A stretch of DNA of 64,000 nt from G963668185 sp965237445 (GCA_965237445.1 OZ250142.1:744001-808000), one strand, 5' to 3'. Shown: positions 25,510-34,908, counted from the first letter of the stretch. The notes: generated by a model not told the origin, from the letters alone. Numbers and translations: made by a program.

Positions 25510-26181
25510 CTAATCGGAGGAGCTGGGCTTCTCCTCTTTGCCGAGATCATCGAGGTTCAGCTCGTTGATGAACTCGGTAAAGGCGGAAAGGCGCTTCAAC
25601 TCTTCGTCATTCACCGGCTTGGGATCGCCTTCCCGCGTGAGCCTGGCAGCACCGGTCTCCTCATCCATCTCCACTCCCGCCTTCTCCACGACCGCCTCAT
25701 CAGCGAAGATTGGGCATACCTTGCTTATCTGCGGCGAGAAGTCATCATGGTATTTGCGTTGTTCGGTGACGAACTCCTCAGCCTCGGTGAGCGTAGTGAA
25801 TTGCTGCTTATCCCCTTTGGGATCCATCAGGAAGTAGCCTTGACGCACTGCCAGCGCGATGGCGTCGCTCGGACGCGAGTCAACTTCGTACGAGGACCCG
25901 TTGGACTGCAAGAGCACCTTTGCGTAGAAGGTGTCGTCAGTCAGGTCCGATACAACAATGCCACTTGCCGAAGCGCCCAGCGCGGCTATAACGTTGCCCA
26001 ACAGGTCGTGGGTCAGGGGCCTCGGAACCTCTACGTCCTGAAGGCGCAAAGCAATTGCGTCGGCCTCCGCGGAACCGATCCAAATCGGCAGGTATCGATT
26101 ACTTCCCTTGACGCGCAGTATGACCACGCGCTGATAGCTCATGAGGCTGACGCGGATGCTCTCGATCTCCATCTCTAGCAT
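25510..26181 (-). CDS. Bifunctional nuclease (BFN/DUF151) family protein
   Basis: 223 aa. BFN domain in residues 1-135: LPIWIGSAEADAIALRLQ, RPLTHDLL, and VDSRPSDAIALAVR are diagnostic. The C-terminal part is acidic (KPVNDEELKRLSAFTEFINELNLDDL). Members have been reported to cleave RNA and DNA; in bacteria the role is poorly defined. Start ATG 26181 follows GGGAGG-like GAGGGAGGC. Monocistronic by position. Confidence 0.88.
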   Translation of the reverse strand: MLEMEIESIRVSLMSYQRVVILRVKGSNRYLPIWIGSAEADAIALRLQDVEVPRPLTHDLLGNVIAALGASASGIVVSDLTDDTFYAKVLLQSNGSSYEVDSRPSDAIALAVRQGYFLMDPKGDKQQFTTLTEAEEFVTEQRKYHDDFSPQISKVCPIFADEAVVEKAGVEMDEETGAARLTREGDPKPVNDEELKRLSAFTEFINELNLDDLGKEEKPSSSD

Positions 26182-26350
26182 GAAATCTGCCTCCCTCGCC
26201 CGTTCCCAGAGTCAATTCATTTTATGTACGAGCCTAAAGGGTGTCAACGAAGGTCAGGTCAACGAAAGCCAATCTCCGACGGGCCGCAATTCCGACCGAG
26301 CGTGATCGGCGCTACTGCTGAGGCAGCGCATCTCAGGACCGGTGAGCCGA

Positions 26351-26566
26351 CTATCCGGGGGCTCTTTTCTTCAATTGACTGCCGTCCGAAGAGACCAACC
26401 GCCTAGTACGCTTTTCCAACTCCCTGCGAGTCAGCATCACTCGTCTGCCGCACTCCAGGCAGTTGATGGCGATGTCTGCGCCAAGCCTCGAGACTTCCCA
26501 TTCGAGGCCGCCGCATGGGTGCTGCTTACGCAGTACAACGACATCCCCAAGCCGAATGTCTAGCAC
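26351..26566 (-). CDS. DUF951 family protein
   Basis: 71 aa; the full DUF951 pattern is visible: DIRLGDVVVLRKQHPCGG-LEWEVSRLGADIAINCLECGRRVMLTRRELEKR, with three Cys that could hold a metal. The family is common in Firmicutes and Chloroflexota and has no assigned biochemical function. Its first 7 nt overlap the end of pyrF, so the two are co-transcribed. Confidence 0.85.
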   Translation of the reverse strand: MLDIRLGDVVVLRKQHPCGGLEWEVSRLGADIAINCLECGRRVMLTRRELEKRTRRLVSSDGSQLKKRAPG

Positions 26567-27399
26567 CAGCCTTTGCCCTCTTCGGCGAGCACCGAACTCA
26601 CCTGCTCATTCATTTGCAGCACGACCCGGCGCGCTGCCTCAGCATAGTTCTGCGGGTCCTTCGAGGCATAGGTGACGCTCCTAGAGGCAGCGATGATGAC
26701 GTTGCGGCCGTGCTCGTCCATGCCCGCCTTGACGGACGGCGCCAAACCGCCGCCCTGGGCTCCGACCCCAGGGGCCAGAAGCGTCATGCCGGGACATGCG
26801 GCACGGACGCGATTGAGTTCGGCCGGGAAGGTGGAACCGACCACGATCCCCACGTTGCCGCGCGTGTTCCACTCCCTCGCCCGCAAAGCCATGCGGTGGT
26901 GCATCTCCGCCTGACCACTGTCGCTTTGCACGATGAGGTCCTGAACGTCCGCCGCACCGGGGTCGGAGGACTTGCACCAGACGAGAACTGCCTTGTCCTC
27001 GCGCGTCAGGAACGGCTCAAGCGCCTCGCCGCCCGCCCAGCCGTTGACCGTGACGGCATCGAAGTCCCAGTAGTCGAACAGCGCCTTAGCGTGGAACACG
27101 TTCGTCGATTCGACGTCGCCTCTCTTGGCATCGCCGATGATCACAACGGATGGGGCAGCCTCGCGAATACAAGCAACAGTGTCCTTTAGCGCTTCAAGGC
27201 CTGCAATGCCGAGCGCCTCGTAGAAGGCCAGGTTTGGCTTGAACGCGCAGACGACATCGTGTGTAGCTTGAACAATTGCACGGTTGAAGTTCGCCACACC
27301 GGCGACTGGCATCAAGGCGGGATCGGGGTCCAGGCCAACGCACACGAGGCTGCGGTTCGCCTCGGCGGCGGCAAGCAGCCTGTCTGCGAATCGATGCAC
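26560..27399 (-). CDS. pyrF: Orotidine 5'-phosphate decarboxylase
   Basis: 279 aa, the longer type-2 OMP decarboxylase. Substrate and catalytic residues: VCVGLDPD near residue 20, FKPNLAFYEALG, and the Lys/Asp tetrad IIGDAKRGDVEST; phosphate-binding LLAPGVGAQGG near 225. Converts OMP to UMP in pyrimidine synthesis. ATG 27399 is preceded by GGAGG. No other pyr gene in the window. Confidence 0.95.
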   Translation of the reverse strand: MHRFADRLLAAAEANRSLVCVGLDPDPALMPVAGVANFNRAIVQATHDVVCAFKPNLAFYEALGIAGLEALKDTVACIREAAPSVVIIGDAKRGDVESTNVFHAKALFDYWDFDAVTVNGWAGGEALEPFLTREDKAVLVWCKSSDPGAADVQDLIVQSDSGQAEMHHRMALRAREWNTRGNVGIVVGSTFPAELNRVRAACPGMTLLAPGVGAQGGGLAPSVKAGMDEHGRNVIIAASRSVTYASKDPQNYAEAARRVVLQMNEQVSSVLAEEGKGWC

Positions 27400-27513
27400 T
27401 TAGGGCGACCTCCATGTTGAGTCTACATGCGTCCGGTGAAGTGCGGCAATGCGAGGAATGACTCTTGAGCTGTAGGGTTACCGCCAACTACAAGTGTGTC
27501 TCATAATTGCCAC

Positions 27514-28245
27514 ATGGACTGCAGTTCGAAAGGAATTGCCGCGAGCTCAGGGGGCCCACATGCCCTGCTGGAAGTGTTCGAGCGGCTCTCCCGTGAGTAT
27601 GGCCCGCAGGACGGCTGGTGGCCCGCCGATTCGCCGTTCGAGGTGGCTGCCGGCGCGGTGCTGACTCAGGCGACGTCATGGGGCAACGCGCAGATGGCAA
27701 TTGGCGCGCTGAAGCGGCGGGGGTTGCTTTCGGCCTCGGCAATTCGAAGTGCATCTTCGGAGGCGCTGGCTAACGTGGTCAGGCCGGCAGGCTTTCACCA
27801 GCGTAAGGCACACACATTAAAGTTGCTGGCAGAGTTCCTGGCTGGGTTCGGGGAGGAGCTGAGCGGCGCAATAGACGAGAGCACCTGCTCGCTGCGGCGT
27901 CGGCTGCTGGCCATTCATGGCATCGGCGAGGAGACGGCGGACGCGATTCTGCTCTACGCCTTGGGCCGTCCCACGTTCGTGGCCGACGGATACGCCCGGC
28001 GGCTGTTCGCGCGGCTAGGAATCATGCCTGATCGCATTAGCTATGCGGAGTGCCGTGCGTACGCAATGAGCCGCACACCGATGAAGGCGGGTTTCTGGGC
28101 CGAACTTCACGCGCTGATCGTGCGACATGGTGCGGCAACCTGCCGCGCGACGCCCAGGTGCGTGAAATGTCCGCTCCTAGATATCTGCTCTACCGGACTA
28201 AGTACACTGTCGGGCACCATGCCAGCCCGAAGACCCCTACGTTAA
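27514..28245 (+). CDS. Endonuclease III-like HhH-GPD DNA glycosylase
   Basis: About 243 aa. Helix-hairpin-helix LLAIHGIGEETADAILLYAL followed by the conserved Asp in FVADGYARRLFARLG; C-terminal CRATPRCVKCPLLDIC supplies four Cys for a [4Fe-4S] cluster. The Lys of bifunctional Nth (GVGRKTA) is replaced by Glu (GIGEETA), so it is probably a monofunctional glycosylase resembling the Helicobacter 3-methyladenine type. Start uncertain: ATG 27514 or GTG 27496, neither with a good ribosome site. Ends three bases before the modC stop on the opposite strand. Confidence 0.85.
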   Translation: MDCSSKGIAASSGGPHALLEVFERLSREYGPQDGWWPADSPFEVAAGAVLTQATSWGNAQMAIGALKRRGLLSASAIRSASSEALANVVRPAGFHQRKAHTLKLLAEFLAGFGEELSGAIDESTCSLRRRLLAIHGIGEETADAILLYALGRPTFVADGYARRLFARLGIMPDRISYAECRAYAMSRTPMKAGFWAELHALIVRHGAATCRATPRCVKCPLLDICSTGLSTLSGTMPARRPLR

Positions 28246-28247
28246 GC

Positions 28248-29387
28248 CTAGCGTCGCCTGTACGGGGCACCCTTCGCCGGCCCGGTAACGACAATCCCTG
28301 CAGTTTTCAGGATGAGCCAGACCTCGCTGCCCGGCCTCAGCTTCAGGGCTCTGAGCGAGCCGAGCGTAATCTCCGCGGCCAACCGCACGCCGACGTCGAG
28401 GTAGACGAACGCACGGCCGTCCAGAGCGTGCGTCTCTTCGACCACTGCGGGAACTATGTTTCGCGCGCTCAGAGAATGGGACTCTTCGAGGGAGATGATC
28501 ACGTCGGCTGCGCGAATTGCGATTGTTGCAGTATCGCCGGGCGCGGCCTCTACCGACGGCGCAAGCAACTCCACGCTCCCGACGGTAATCCTGGTCAAGC
28601 CGTCCTCGTCTGGCTCCCCCGCGACCACGCCCTCGAGCATGTTCTCCAGTGCATCGTTGTCGGACAGCGCGGATAGCTGCGGGTCCGCTGCCAACTCCGT
28701 GGGCCGCAGGTGCGCGACGCTTCGGCCGGAGTCCAACACAAGCGCTGAAGACGCCAGCGCGAGGACTTCTGAGATCGAGTGGGTCACGTAGAGCATCGAC
28801 GTGCCAAGCTCGCGGCGCACACGCCTCAGATACTGGATAATCACGCCACGATAGCGAACATCCAGCGACGACAGTGGCTCGTCGAGCAGAAGCAGTTCCG
28901 GGGATGTCGCAAGCGCCCTGGCCAGAGCAACCCTCTGACGCTCGCCACCGGAAAGGCGGCCAACGCCGCGCTCCAAAAGCGTCCCCAAGCCGAACATCTC
29001 CACCAACTGTTCGGGTTCGACGCGACGAGCACTTGCCGGAGTAAGCCTGTACCCGTACAGCAGGTTCTGAATTACGGTCATGTGGGGAAACAGGGCAGAG
29101 TCTTGGAATACGTAACCGAATCTTCTTCTGTCAGGAGGGATGTTTACTCTCCGTCGTCTGGAATACACCGTTCTGCCGGAGAGTTCGATCTGTCCGTCTG
29201 TGGGTGTCGTCAAACCTGCAATGCAGTTGAGTAGAGTCGTCTTTCCGCTGCCTGAGAGACCGTAGACCGCCGTTATCCCTTCGCCGAGGTCGCCCGCGCA
29301 GTCCAGAGTGAAGTCCCTGTACCTCTTCACCAACTTGAACGAGAGTAGTGTCTCTCGATGATCGGAGTTGCCGGGGAACTGTGACAT
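28248..29387 (-). CDS. modC: Molybdate ABC transporter ATP-binding protein
   Basis: 379 aa. Walker A GLSGSGKTTLL near residue 40, Q-loop YVFQDSALFPHM, signature LSGGERQRVALARAL, Walker B LLLLDEP, and switch His YVTHS. C-terminal region (from about 235) carries a TOBE/MOP-like oxyanion-binding domain with SARNIVPAVV and the ALKLRPGSEVWLILK end. ATG 29387 starts 8 bases after the modB stop with GGAG overlapping that stop; the longer frame to 29498 lies inside modB. Confidence 0.9.
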   Translation of the reverse strand: MSQFPGNSDHRETLLSFKLVKRYRDFTLDCAGDLGEGITAVYGLSGSGKTTLLNCIAGLTTPTDGQIELSGRTVYSRRRRVNIPPDRRRFGYVFQDSALFPHMTVIQNLLYGYRLTPASARRVEPEQLVEMFGLGTLLERGVGRLSGGERQRVALARALATSPELLLLDEPLSSLDVRYRGVIIQYLRRVRRELGTSMLYVTHSISEVLALASSALVLDSGRSVAHLRPTELAADPQLSALSDNDALENMLEGVVAGEPDEDGLTRITVGSVELLAPSVEAAPGDTATIAIRAADVIISLEESHSLSARNIVPAVVEETHALDGRAFVYLDVGVRLAAEITLGSLRALKLRPGSEVWLILKTAGIVVTGPAKGAPYRRR

Positions 29388-29394
29388 CGTTCGA

Positions 29395-30069
29395 TTACTC
29401 TCCGTTTGCGGCGGTCCGGCCCAACAGCCAGTTGTGCGCAAGAAGCGTTGCCAATGCAAGCACGATCGAGACGGCCACGAGACGCAGCGCCGTTGCATCG
29501 TCTCCCAGTTGGACCTTGCTGAAAATCGCCAGCGGCAGAGTCTGAGTGCGGCCGGGGATGTTTCCAGCCACGACGATTGTGGCCCCGAACTCTCCGAGGG
29601 CTCTTACAAATCCCAGCAGCACACCGGCTAAGATTCCACGATACGCGAGAGGGACCGTTATGGATGCGAACACTCGCCACCCTCCGGCTCCGAGGCTTCG
29701 AGCGGACATCTCCAGCCGCTCGTCCACGCCGGCCATCGCGACCATTACCGAGCGTGCCATCAATGGGAACGAAACAACCGCCGAGGCAAGTACTGCGGCA
29801 AGCCAGGTGAACACAAGGCTGAACCCCAGCGTATCGCTGAAAAAGGACCCAACGGGGCTGCCGCGTCCGAGGATGAGGAGCAGGAAGTAGCCGACCACCA
29901 CAGGCGGCAACGCCAGAGGAAGCGACGCGGCCAAATCTATGATGAATCCGCCGGGAATCCTCTTCTTCGTCACCAACCAGCTAACGGCGAGGGCAAACGG
30001 CAGGTTCAACAGGGTTGCTACCGCTGCAACCCGAAGCGTGAGGCCGATTAGGGGCAGGTCTCCGATCAC
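29395..30069 (-). CDS. modB: Molybdate ABC transporter permease
   Basis: 224 aa with about five or six membrane helices. The EAA coupling loop is ARSLGAGGWRVFASITVPLAYRGILAG. GFVRALGEFGATIVVAGNIPGRTQTLPLAIF is characteristic of molybdate/tungstate permeases. Lies 61 bp after modA and 8 bp before modC: a standard modABC operon on the minus strand. Confidence 0.92.
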   Translation of the reverse strand: MIGDLPLIGLTLRVAAVATLLNLPFALAVSWLVTKKRIPGGFIIDLAASLPLALPPVVVGYFLLLILGRGSPVGSFFSDTLGFSLVFTWLAAVLASAVVSFPLMARSVMVAMAGVDERLEMSARSLGAGGWRVFASITVPLAYRGILAGVLLGFVRALGEFGATIVVAGNIPGRTQTLPLAIFSKVQLGDDATALRLVAVSIVLALATLLAHNWLLGRTAANGE

Positions 30070-30130
30070 TATGACACGGTTCCGGTCCGGCGGGCGGCCC
30101 GAACCGGGCCCGCGCCAGCGGTTCTCAGGA

Positions 30131-30901
30131 TCATTCCAGCACGATGAAACCGTGTTCTTGAAACACCTTCCGGGCCTCCTCGCCAGAGAGAAAGTCTATG
30201 AACTCTCGTGCCTCCTTTGGCAGAGGAGCAGATGTGAGAACTGCCGCAGGATATTCGATCGGGCCGTAGGTGCCGTCCGGCACCACACTTGCGATGACTG
30301 TGCCCTCCGCTATCAGAGCGTCGGTCCTGTAAACGATGGCGGCGTCCGCGCTGCCCGTCTCCACGTACGCCAGAGCAGCCCGAACATCGCCTCCCCATAC
30401 TAATCTTGGCCGCATTGCCTCCCAGAGTCCGGCAGCCTGAAGCGCCTCCCTGGCGTAGCGTCCCGCGGGGGCGATCTCCGGGTCCGCCAGCGCAACGGCG
30501 TCAAAGTGTGGGTCAAGCAGGTCCGCAAGGTTATCCACACTCTTGCTATCTGGCCTCGTAACGACTACCAGCTTGTTCGAGAAGAGAGGCACGGGACCGA
30601 AGGAGATGTTACCGCCATCGTTGAGATAATCCATCGGGAACTTGCCCGCGGTAAGTATCACGTCCGCAGGCGCGCCATCAGCCACCTGCCGTGCAAGTGA
30701 CTGGGACGCTCCAAAGTTGAAGGCAACCCTTGTTCCAGTTTTGCTCTGAAATCGCTCCCCAACCTCTTCCGCGGCGTCGGTCATGCTGGAGGCCACGAAG
30801 ACCATAAGCTCCTTCGATCCTGATCCGGAGCCGCACGCGGGCCCAGATGCAATGATTCCAGTTAACGCCAGGGCCAGCACCAGAAAAAGACAGCATTTCA
30901 A
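30131..30901 (-). CDS. modA: Molybdate ABC transporter substrate-binding lipoprotein
   Basis: Mature region from ELMVFVASSMTDAAEEVGERF, with NFGASQSLARQVADGAPADVILTA as the oxyanion-binding segment typical of ModA. N-terminal hydrophobic stretch KCCLFLVLALALTGIIASGPAC ends in a lipobox Cys, so it is an anchored lipoprotein. The start is uncertain: TTG 30901 gives a 256-aa protein with a normal signal; the frame is open to TTG 30946. Delivers molybdate (or tungstate) to ModBC, presumably for molybdopterin enzymes not in this window. Confidence 0.9.
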   Translation of the reverse strand: MKCCLFLVLALALTGIIASGPACGSGSGSKELMVFVASSMTDAAEEVGERFQSKTGTRVAFNFGASQSLARQVADGAPADVILTAGKFPMDYLNDGGNISFGPVPLFSNKLVVVTRPDSKSVDNLADLLDPHFDAVALADPEIAPAGRYAREALQAAGLWEAMRPRLVWGGDVRAALAYVETGSADAAIVYRTDALIAEGTVIASVVPDGTYGPIEYPAAVLTSAPLPKEAREFIDFLSGEEARKVFQEHGFIVLE

Positions 30902-31098
30902 CTTGCATCCATACTCATGGAATCGGTTGCGGTCAAGTACAAACAATCAGGGCGCACATGTTAGTAATTGACGCAATTTTCGAGCGTGACGTATGCGTCC
31001 AGGAAAGAACGAGACAAGCGGCCGGCGGTAAGCATTGGCTTGAGCCAATCGCGGGAGACTGCTATACTCATGGGTGATAATCCAGTTGGTGCCGGGAA

Positions 31099-31126
31099 GA
31101 AGTGGGGACTCCCCACTTTCTTTGTT
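31099..31126 (+). promoter_or_regulatory. Hairpin leader / attenuator before nusA
   Basis: AAGTGGGG-ACT-CCCCACTT (31100-31118) followed by TCTTTGTT: a GC stem and U-rich tail, 35 nt before the nusA start. It resembles the hairpin often found ahead of rimP-nusA operons and could terminate or attenuate transcription, allowing feedback by NusA. Confidence 0.6.
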
Positions 31127-31160
31127 ATACGGCATACGCGAGCAGACTGAGGAGGCTGAC

Positions 31161-32813
31161 ATGAAGAGCGACTTCCTGGTAGCCCTAACTCAGCTTGCCG
31201 CTGAACGTAACCTCCCCCGCGAGACCGTCTTGTCCGCTATTGAGGCTGCCCTTGTATCAGCGTATCGCAAGGATAGCATCATGGGCGGGCAGGATATATC
31301 CGTCAAGCTTGATCCCGGTACGGGTGATGTAAGCGTTTACATCGTCAAGACCGTGGCGGAGGAGATCGAAGACCCCCAAATTCAAATGACGCTCGATGAG
31401 GCGCGCGGCTTCAAGTCCGCGGCTCAGATAGGCGACGTCATCCCGGTTGAGGAGCTTCCTCATAGCGCCGGTCGGATTGCCGCGCAAACCGCCAAGCAGG
31501 TGGTCATGCAGAGATTGCGGGAAGCCGAGCGTGAGCTGGTTTACGAAGAGTACGCGGACAAAGAGGGAGAAGTTTTCCAGGTAACTGTCCAACGCATCGA
31601 GCCCAGTCAGATGATTGTGGAGCTCGGGCGCGTGGAGGCCACACTTCCGTTCGCCGAGCAGTCCGCGAACGAGTGGGTGAGGATCGGCCAGAAGTTCAAA
31701 GTTCTCCTCAAGACGGTTGGACGTTCCTTTAAGGGACCGGAACTGATCGTCTCCAGGGCAGACCAGGACCTGCTGAAGCGTCTGTTCGAGATGGAGGTGC
31801 CTGAGATTTACAACGGCGCCGTGGAAATCATGGCGATCGCCCGTGAAGCCGGCGCCCGCAGCAAGGTAGCAGTGTTTGCACGCCAGGACGGCGTCGACCC
31901 GGTTGGATCCTGCGTGGGGCTTCGGGGCATTCGAATCCAGAACATCGTCAACGAACTGCACGGCGAGAGGATCGACGTGGTGGAATGGCACCGCGATCCC
32001 AGAGCGTACATTGCCAACGCCCTGAGCCCATCCCAGGTATTGCGCGTGGACATCAACGAAGAGTCCAGGTCCGCAATTGCAGTGGTCCCCGACAGGCAAC
32101 TCTCACTTGCTATCGGCAAGGAAGGGCAAAATGCCCGGCTGGCGGCCAAGCTGACTGGGTGGAAAGTAGACATCTCAAGTCATCTCGAGGCCACCACTCA
32201 GCCTGTAGTAAAGCTCGCGCCTGAGCCTGTCGCTACGGTTGTTGAGGAGCAGCCCGTTGAAGTCGAAGTTGCGGCAGAGCCTGTGCTAGCTGAAGCCACG
32301 GTCGCTGACGAAACGGTTGTAGAGGACTCGGCTGTAGTCGAGGTGCAAGCTGTCGACATAGCTGAAGATGCGGAGGAAGTGGTCGTCGAGACCGCAGCAA
32401 CTGTAGCCGAAGAAGAGCAGTCTGAAGAACCATCGGACGATGAGTTGCTTGCGCAACTCGAAGCCATCGAGGCAGCTGAAGAGAGCGCTGTCGATGACGT
32501 CCAGGAAGTTGGCGTTCCCGAGGAACTGCTGCCAACGGACGAAGAGCTTGGAATTGTGGTCGAAGAGGAACTAGGGGAACCGTTGCCGGTGCTGGGGGCT
32601 CCACGCATTTCGGACCTGTCCGAGGACGTATGGTCCCTCAGAAGGTCGGGTTCGGAGTCCGAGCTTGGCCAGATCAGGTTCGCCGAGGACATCGCAGGCC
32701 TGCGGGGCGGGATTACTGCCAGCCGTGGCCGCAGACGCGGACCTGCAAATGACCAAGACCGTAACCGCCGCAGGAAGCGAAGGGGAGGCACCAGGAGGCG
32801 CACGCGGCGATGA
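31161..32813 (+). CDS. nusA: Transcription termination/antitermination factor NusA
   Basis: 550 aa. N-terminal RNA polymerase-binding domain (MKSDFLVALTQLAAERNLPRETVLSAIEAALVSAYRK), S1 domain from about 130, and two KH domains with VGLRGIRIQNIVNELHGERIDVVEW and SLAIGKEGQNARLAAKLTGW. After residue about 350 comes a 130-residue extension very rich in Val/Glu/Ala, then a basic tail RNRRRKRRGGTRRRTRR in place of the helical AR repeats of E. coli. ATG 31161 has GAGGAGG. rimP, normally the preceding gene, is absent. Confidence 0.96.
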   Translation: MKSDFLVALTQLAAERNLPRETVLSAIEAALVSAYRKDSIMGGQDISVKLDPGTGDVSVYIVKTVAEEIEDPQIQMTLDEARGFKSAAQIGDVIPVEELPHSAGRIAAQTAKQVVMQRLREAERELVYEEYADKEGEVFQVTVQRIEPSQMIVELGRVEATLPFAEQSANEWVRIGQKFKVLLKTVGRSFKGPELIVSRADQDLLKRLFEMEVPEIYNGAVEIMAIAREAGARSKVAVFARQDGVDPVGSCVGLRGIRIQNIVNELHGERIDVVEWHRDPRAYIANALSPSQVLRVDINEESRSAIAVVPDRQLSLAIGKEGQNARLAAKLTGWKVDISSHLEATTQPVVKLAPEPVATVVEEQPVEVEVAAEPVLAEATVADETVVEDSAVVEVQAVDIAEDAEEVVVETAATVAEEEQSEEPSDDELLAQLEAIEAAEESAVDDVQEVGVPEELLPTDEELGIVVEEELGEPLPVLGAPRISDLSEDVWSLRRSGSESELGQIRFAEDIAGLRGGITASRGRRRGPANDQDRNRRRKRRGGTRRRTRR

Positions 32814-33106
32814 GCGCGGCCAAGGGGCGCGTTCCCCTTAGGACCTGTGTGAATTGCGGTAACAGGACGGACAAGCGGCAGCTTCTGAGAATCGTAGCTT
32901 CGCCGGACGGCATAACAAACGTCGACCGCACTGGCAGAATGAATGGGCGCGGCACTTACTTATGCCTTGACGATACCGACTGCAAAGAACGTGAACTGAA
33001 TCGTGGAAGAGTTGAGCGGGCGCTCAGGACCTCGATCAGTCCTGAGGCCTGGCAAGCGTTGGTGGCGGAAGCCGCGAGCGAAAGGGCAGCAGCAAGTGTG
33101 AACTGA
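32810..33106 (+). CDS. YlxR family RNA-binding protein (RNase P modulator RnpM-like)
   Basis: 98 aa. PLRTCVNCGNRTDKRQLLRIVASPDG, then GRMNGRGTYLCLDDTDC and the helical C-terminus are the YlxR fold; a member in Bacillus was reported to bind RNase P RNA. ATG overlaps the nusA stop (ATGA), so the two are translationally coupled. Standard position between nusA and infB. Confidence 0.9.
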   Translation: MSAAKGRVPLRTCVNCGNRTDKRQLLRIVASPDGITNVDRTGRMNGRGTYLCLDDTDCKERELNRGRVERALRTSISPEAWQALVAEAASERAAASVN

Positions 33107-33132
33107 AGCAGCCCGCTTGAAGATGGAGGGAC

Positions 33133-34908
33133 ATGGCAAACCAAGTACAGAGGGGCCGGCCAAGACGGCCTAAAGTAGACATACCCGCAACGCTGACGGT
33201 CAGCGACCTAGCAACGCTCTTGGACGTTGACCCCGTGGACATAATTAAAGAGTTCATGCGGGCCGGCTATATGTACACCATCAACCAGGTTATAGACCAT
33301 GAGATGGCGGAAAAGATCGCCATACTCGCCGGATACGACGTTGGGCCAGTTCAAGACCAGCAATCCCCCGCTTCCCTCGTCCTGACTACTGAGGGCGAGC
33401 CTGAAGAAGACCTGGCCGAGCGCCCACCCGTAGTCACCATTCTTGGGCACGTCGACCATGGCAAAACCACGCTGCTGGACCACATTCGCAACGCCAACGT
33501 GGTGGACAGAGAAGCCGGCGGCATTACACAGCACATCGGGGCGTACCAGATATCACGGGGCAGCGGCGCGATTACGTTCATCGACACGCCCGGCCATGAA
33601 GCGTTTACAGAGATGCGGGCGAGAGGCGCCAAGGTCACGGACTTCGCCGTCCTGGTAGTGGCTGCAGACGACGGCATAATGCCTCAGACGGTCGAAGCGA
33701 TCGATCACTTGAGGTCCGCCGAAGTCCCCATCCTTGTAGCCATCAACAAAGTAGATCGCCCGGATGCCGACATAGAACGAGTTAAGAGGCAACTGGCCGA
33801 GCAGGAGCTACTGATAGAGGAGTGGGGCGGAGATGTCATCGCGGTGCCGGTATCCGCCCTCCACGGGCAGGGCGTCGATGACCTGCTTGACAACATCCAG
33901 GTAGTTGCCGAGGTAAGCGAGCTGCAGGCGAACCCGAACCGGCTCGCACAAGGCGTCGTCATCGAGGCCAGGGTGGATAAGAGCAGGGGAACGATAGCAA
34001 CGGTACTCGTGCAGACGGGCTCGCTGAAGGTAGGAGACAGTATCGTTGTAGGAGAGTTGCGTGGGCGAATCCGCGCCATGTTTTCTGATGTAGGCGAGAG
34101 CATCTCTGTTGCAGGACCGTCTCTGCCAGTAGAGATAACGGGCCTATCCGAACTGCCTAACGCCGGCGCCATCCTTGAGGCAATGGGAGACGTCCGAGCG
34201 GCCCGTACGCTCGCGGACAATCGCCGCAGGGAGCGGGAAGCCGGCATACTGGAACGTGGAGGAGTCACTCTCGAAGAGATTCACCGGCGCATCGAGTCGG
34301 GAGACGTTCGAGCGCTTAACCTGATTGTGAAGACGGATGTCCAGGGAAGCGTAGACGCCGTGCGGGCCGCGCTTGAGGCCCTGAGTACGGAAAAGACCAG
34401 AGTAAACTTCGTTCATGTGAGCTCCGGCACGATCTCCGAGGGTGATGTGATGCTCGCGTCCGCGGCAGATGCCGTGGTCCTTGGCTTCAACACCGCACCG
34501 GAGCCCGGAGCAAGCGCCCTGGCGCGACTCGAGGGAGTACAGGTACGACACTACAGCATCATCTACGAATTGATAGACGATGTTTCGAAGGCGCTGGAAG
34601 GACTCCTCGAGCCCGAGATCGTCGAGAACACGGAAGGCCGAGCTGTGGTGCGGGCCACATTCTCAGTCGGGCGGCGCCGAACGGCGGCCGGGTTCTACGT
34701 GACCAACGGGCGAATGTTGAGGAACTCGACAATACGCGTCTTTCGTAACGGACAAACGCTCTTCGAAGGCGGGATCTCCAGTCTCAAGCGCTTCCAGGAA
34801 GACGTAAGGGAAGTTGCCAACGGGTTCGAGGGCGGCATGGTTCTCGACGGCTTCAATGACTTCGAAGAAGAGGACCTCCTCGAGTCCTTCACTCTGCGGG
34901 AGTCATAG
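33133..34908 (+). CDS. infB: Translation initiation factor IF-2 (short form)
   Basis: 591 aa. GTPase motifs: VTILGHVDHGKTTLLD (G1), GGITQHIGAY (G2), DTPGHEAF (G3), NKVD (G4), SAL (G5); then two beta-barrels and the fMet-tRNA binding C2 domain ending ISSLKRFQEDVREV. Only about 100 residues precede the G domain (IF-2N fold TVSDLATLLDVDPVDIIKEFMRAG), so it lacks the long variable N-terminus of E. coli IF-2. ATG 33133 follows GGAGGG. Confidence 0.97.
   Translation: MANQVQRGRPRRPKVDIPATLTVSDLATLLDVDPVDIIKEFMRAGYMYTINQVIDHEMAEKIAILAGYDVGPVQDQQSPASLVLTTEGEPEEDLAERPPVVTILGHVDHGKTTLLDHIRNANVVDREAGGITQHIGAYQISRGSGAITFIDTPGHEAFTEMRARGAKVTDFAVLVVAADDGIMPQTVEAIDHLRSAEVPILVAINKVDRPDADIERVKRQLAEQELLIEEWGGDVIAVPVSALHGQGVDDLLDNIQVVAEVSELQANPNRLAQGVVIEARVDKSRGTIATVLVQTGSLKVGDSIVVGELRGRIRAMFSDVGESISVAGPSLPVEITGLSELPNAGAILEAMGDVRAARTLADNRRREREAGILERGGVTLEEIHRRIESGDVRALNLIVKTDVQGSVDAVRAALEALSTEKTRVNFVHVSSGTISEGDVMLASAADAVVLGFNTAPEPGASALARLEGVQVRHYSIIYELIDDVSKALEGLLEPEIVENTEGRAVVRATFSVGRRRTAAGFYVTNGRMLRNSTIRVFRNGQTLFEGGISSLKRFQEDVREVANGFEGGMVLDGFNDFEEEDLLESFTLRES

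Noticed and set aside
25341..25550. Minus-strand 69-codon frame
   Set aside because: Overlaps the end of the nuclease gene and has no start signal; similarity to a known family could not be shown.
30968..31150. Possible rimP remnant upstream of nusA
   Set aside because: The frame carries no RimP motif and spans the leader hairpin.
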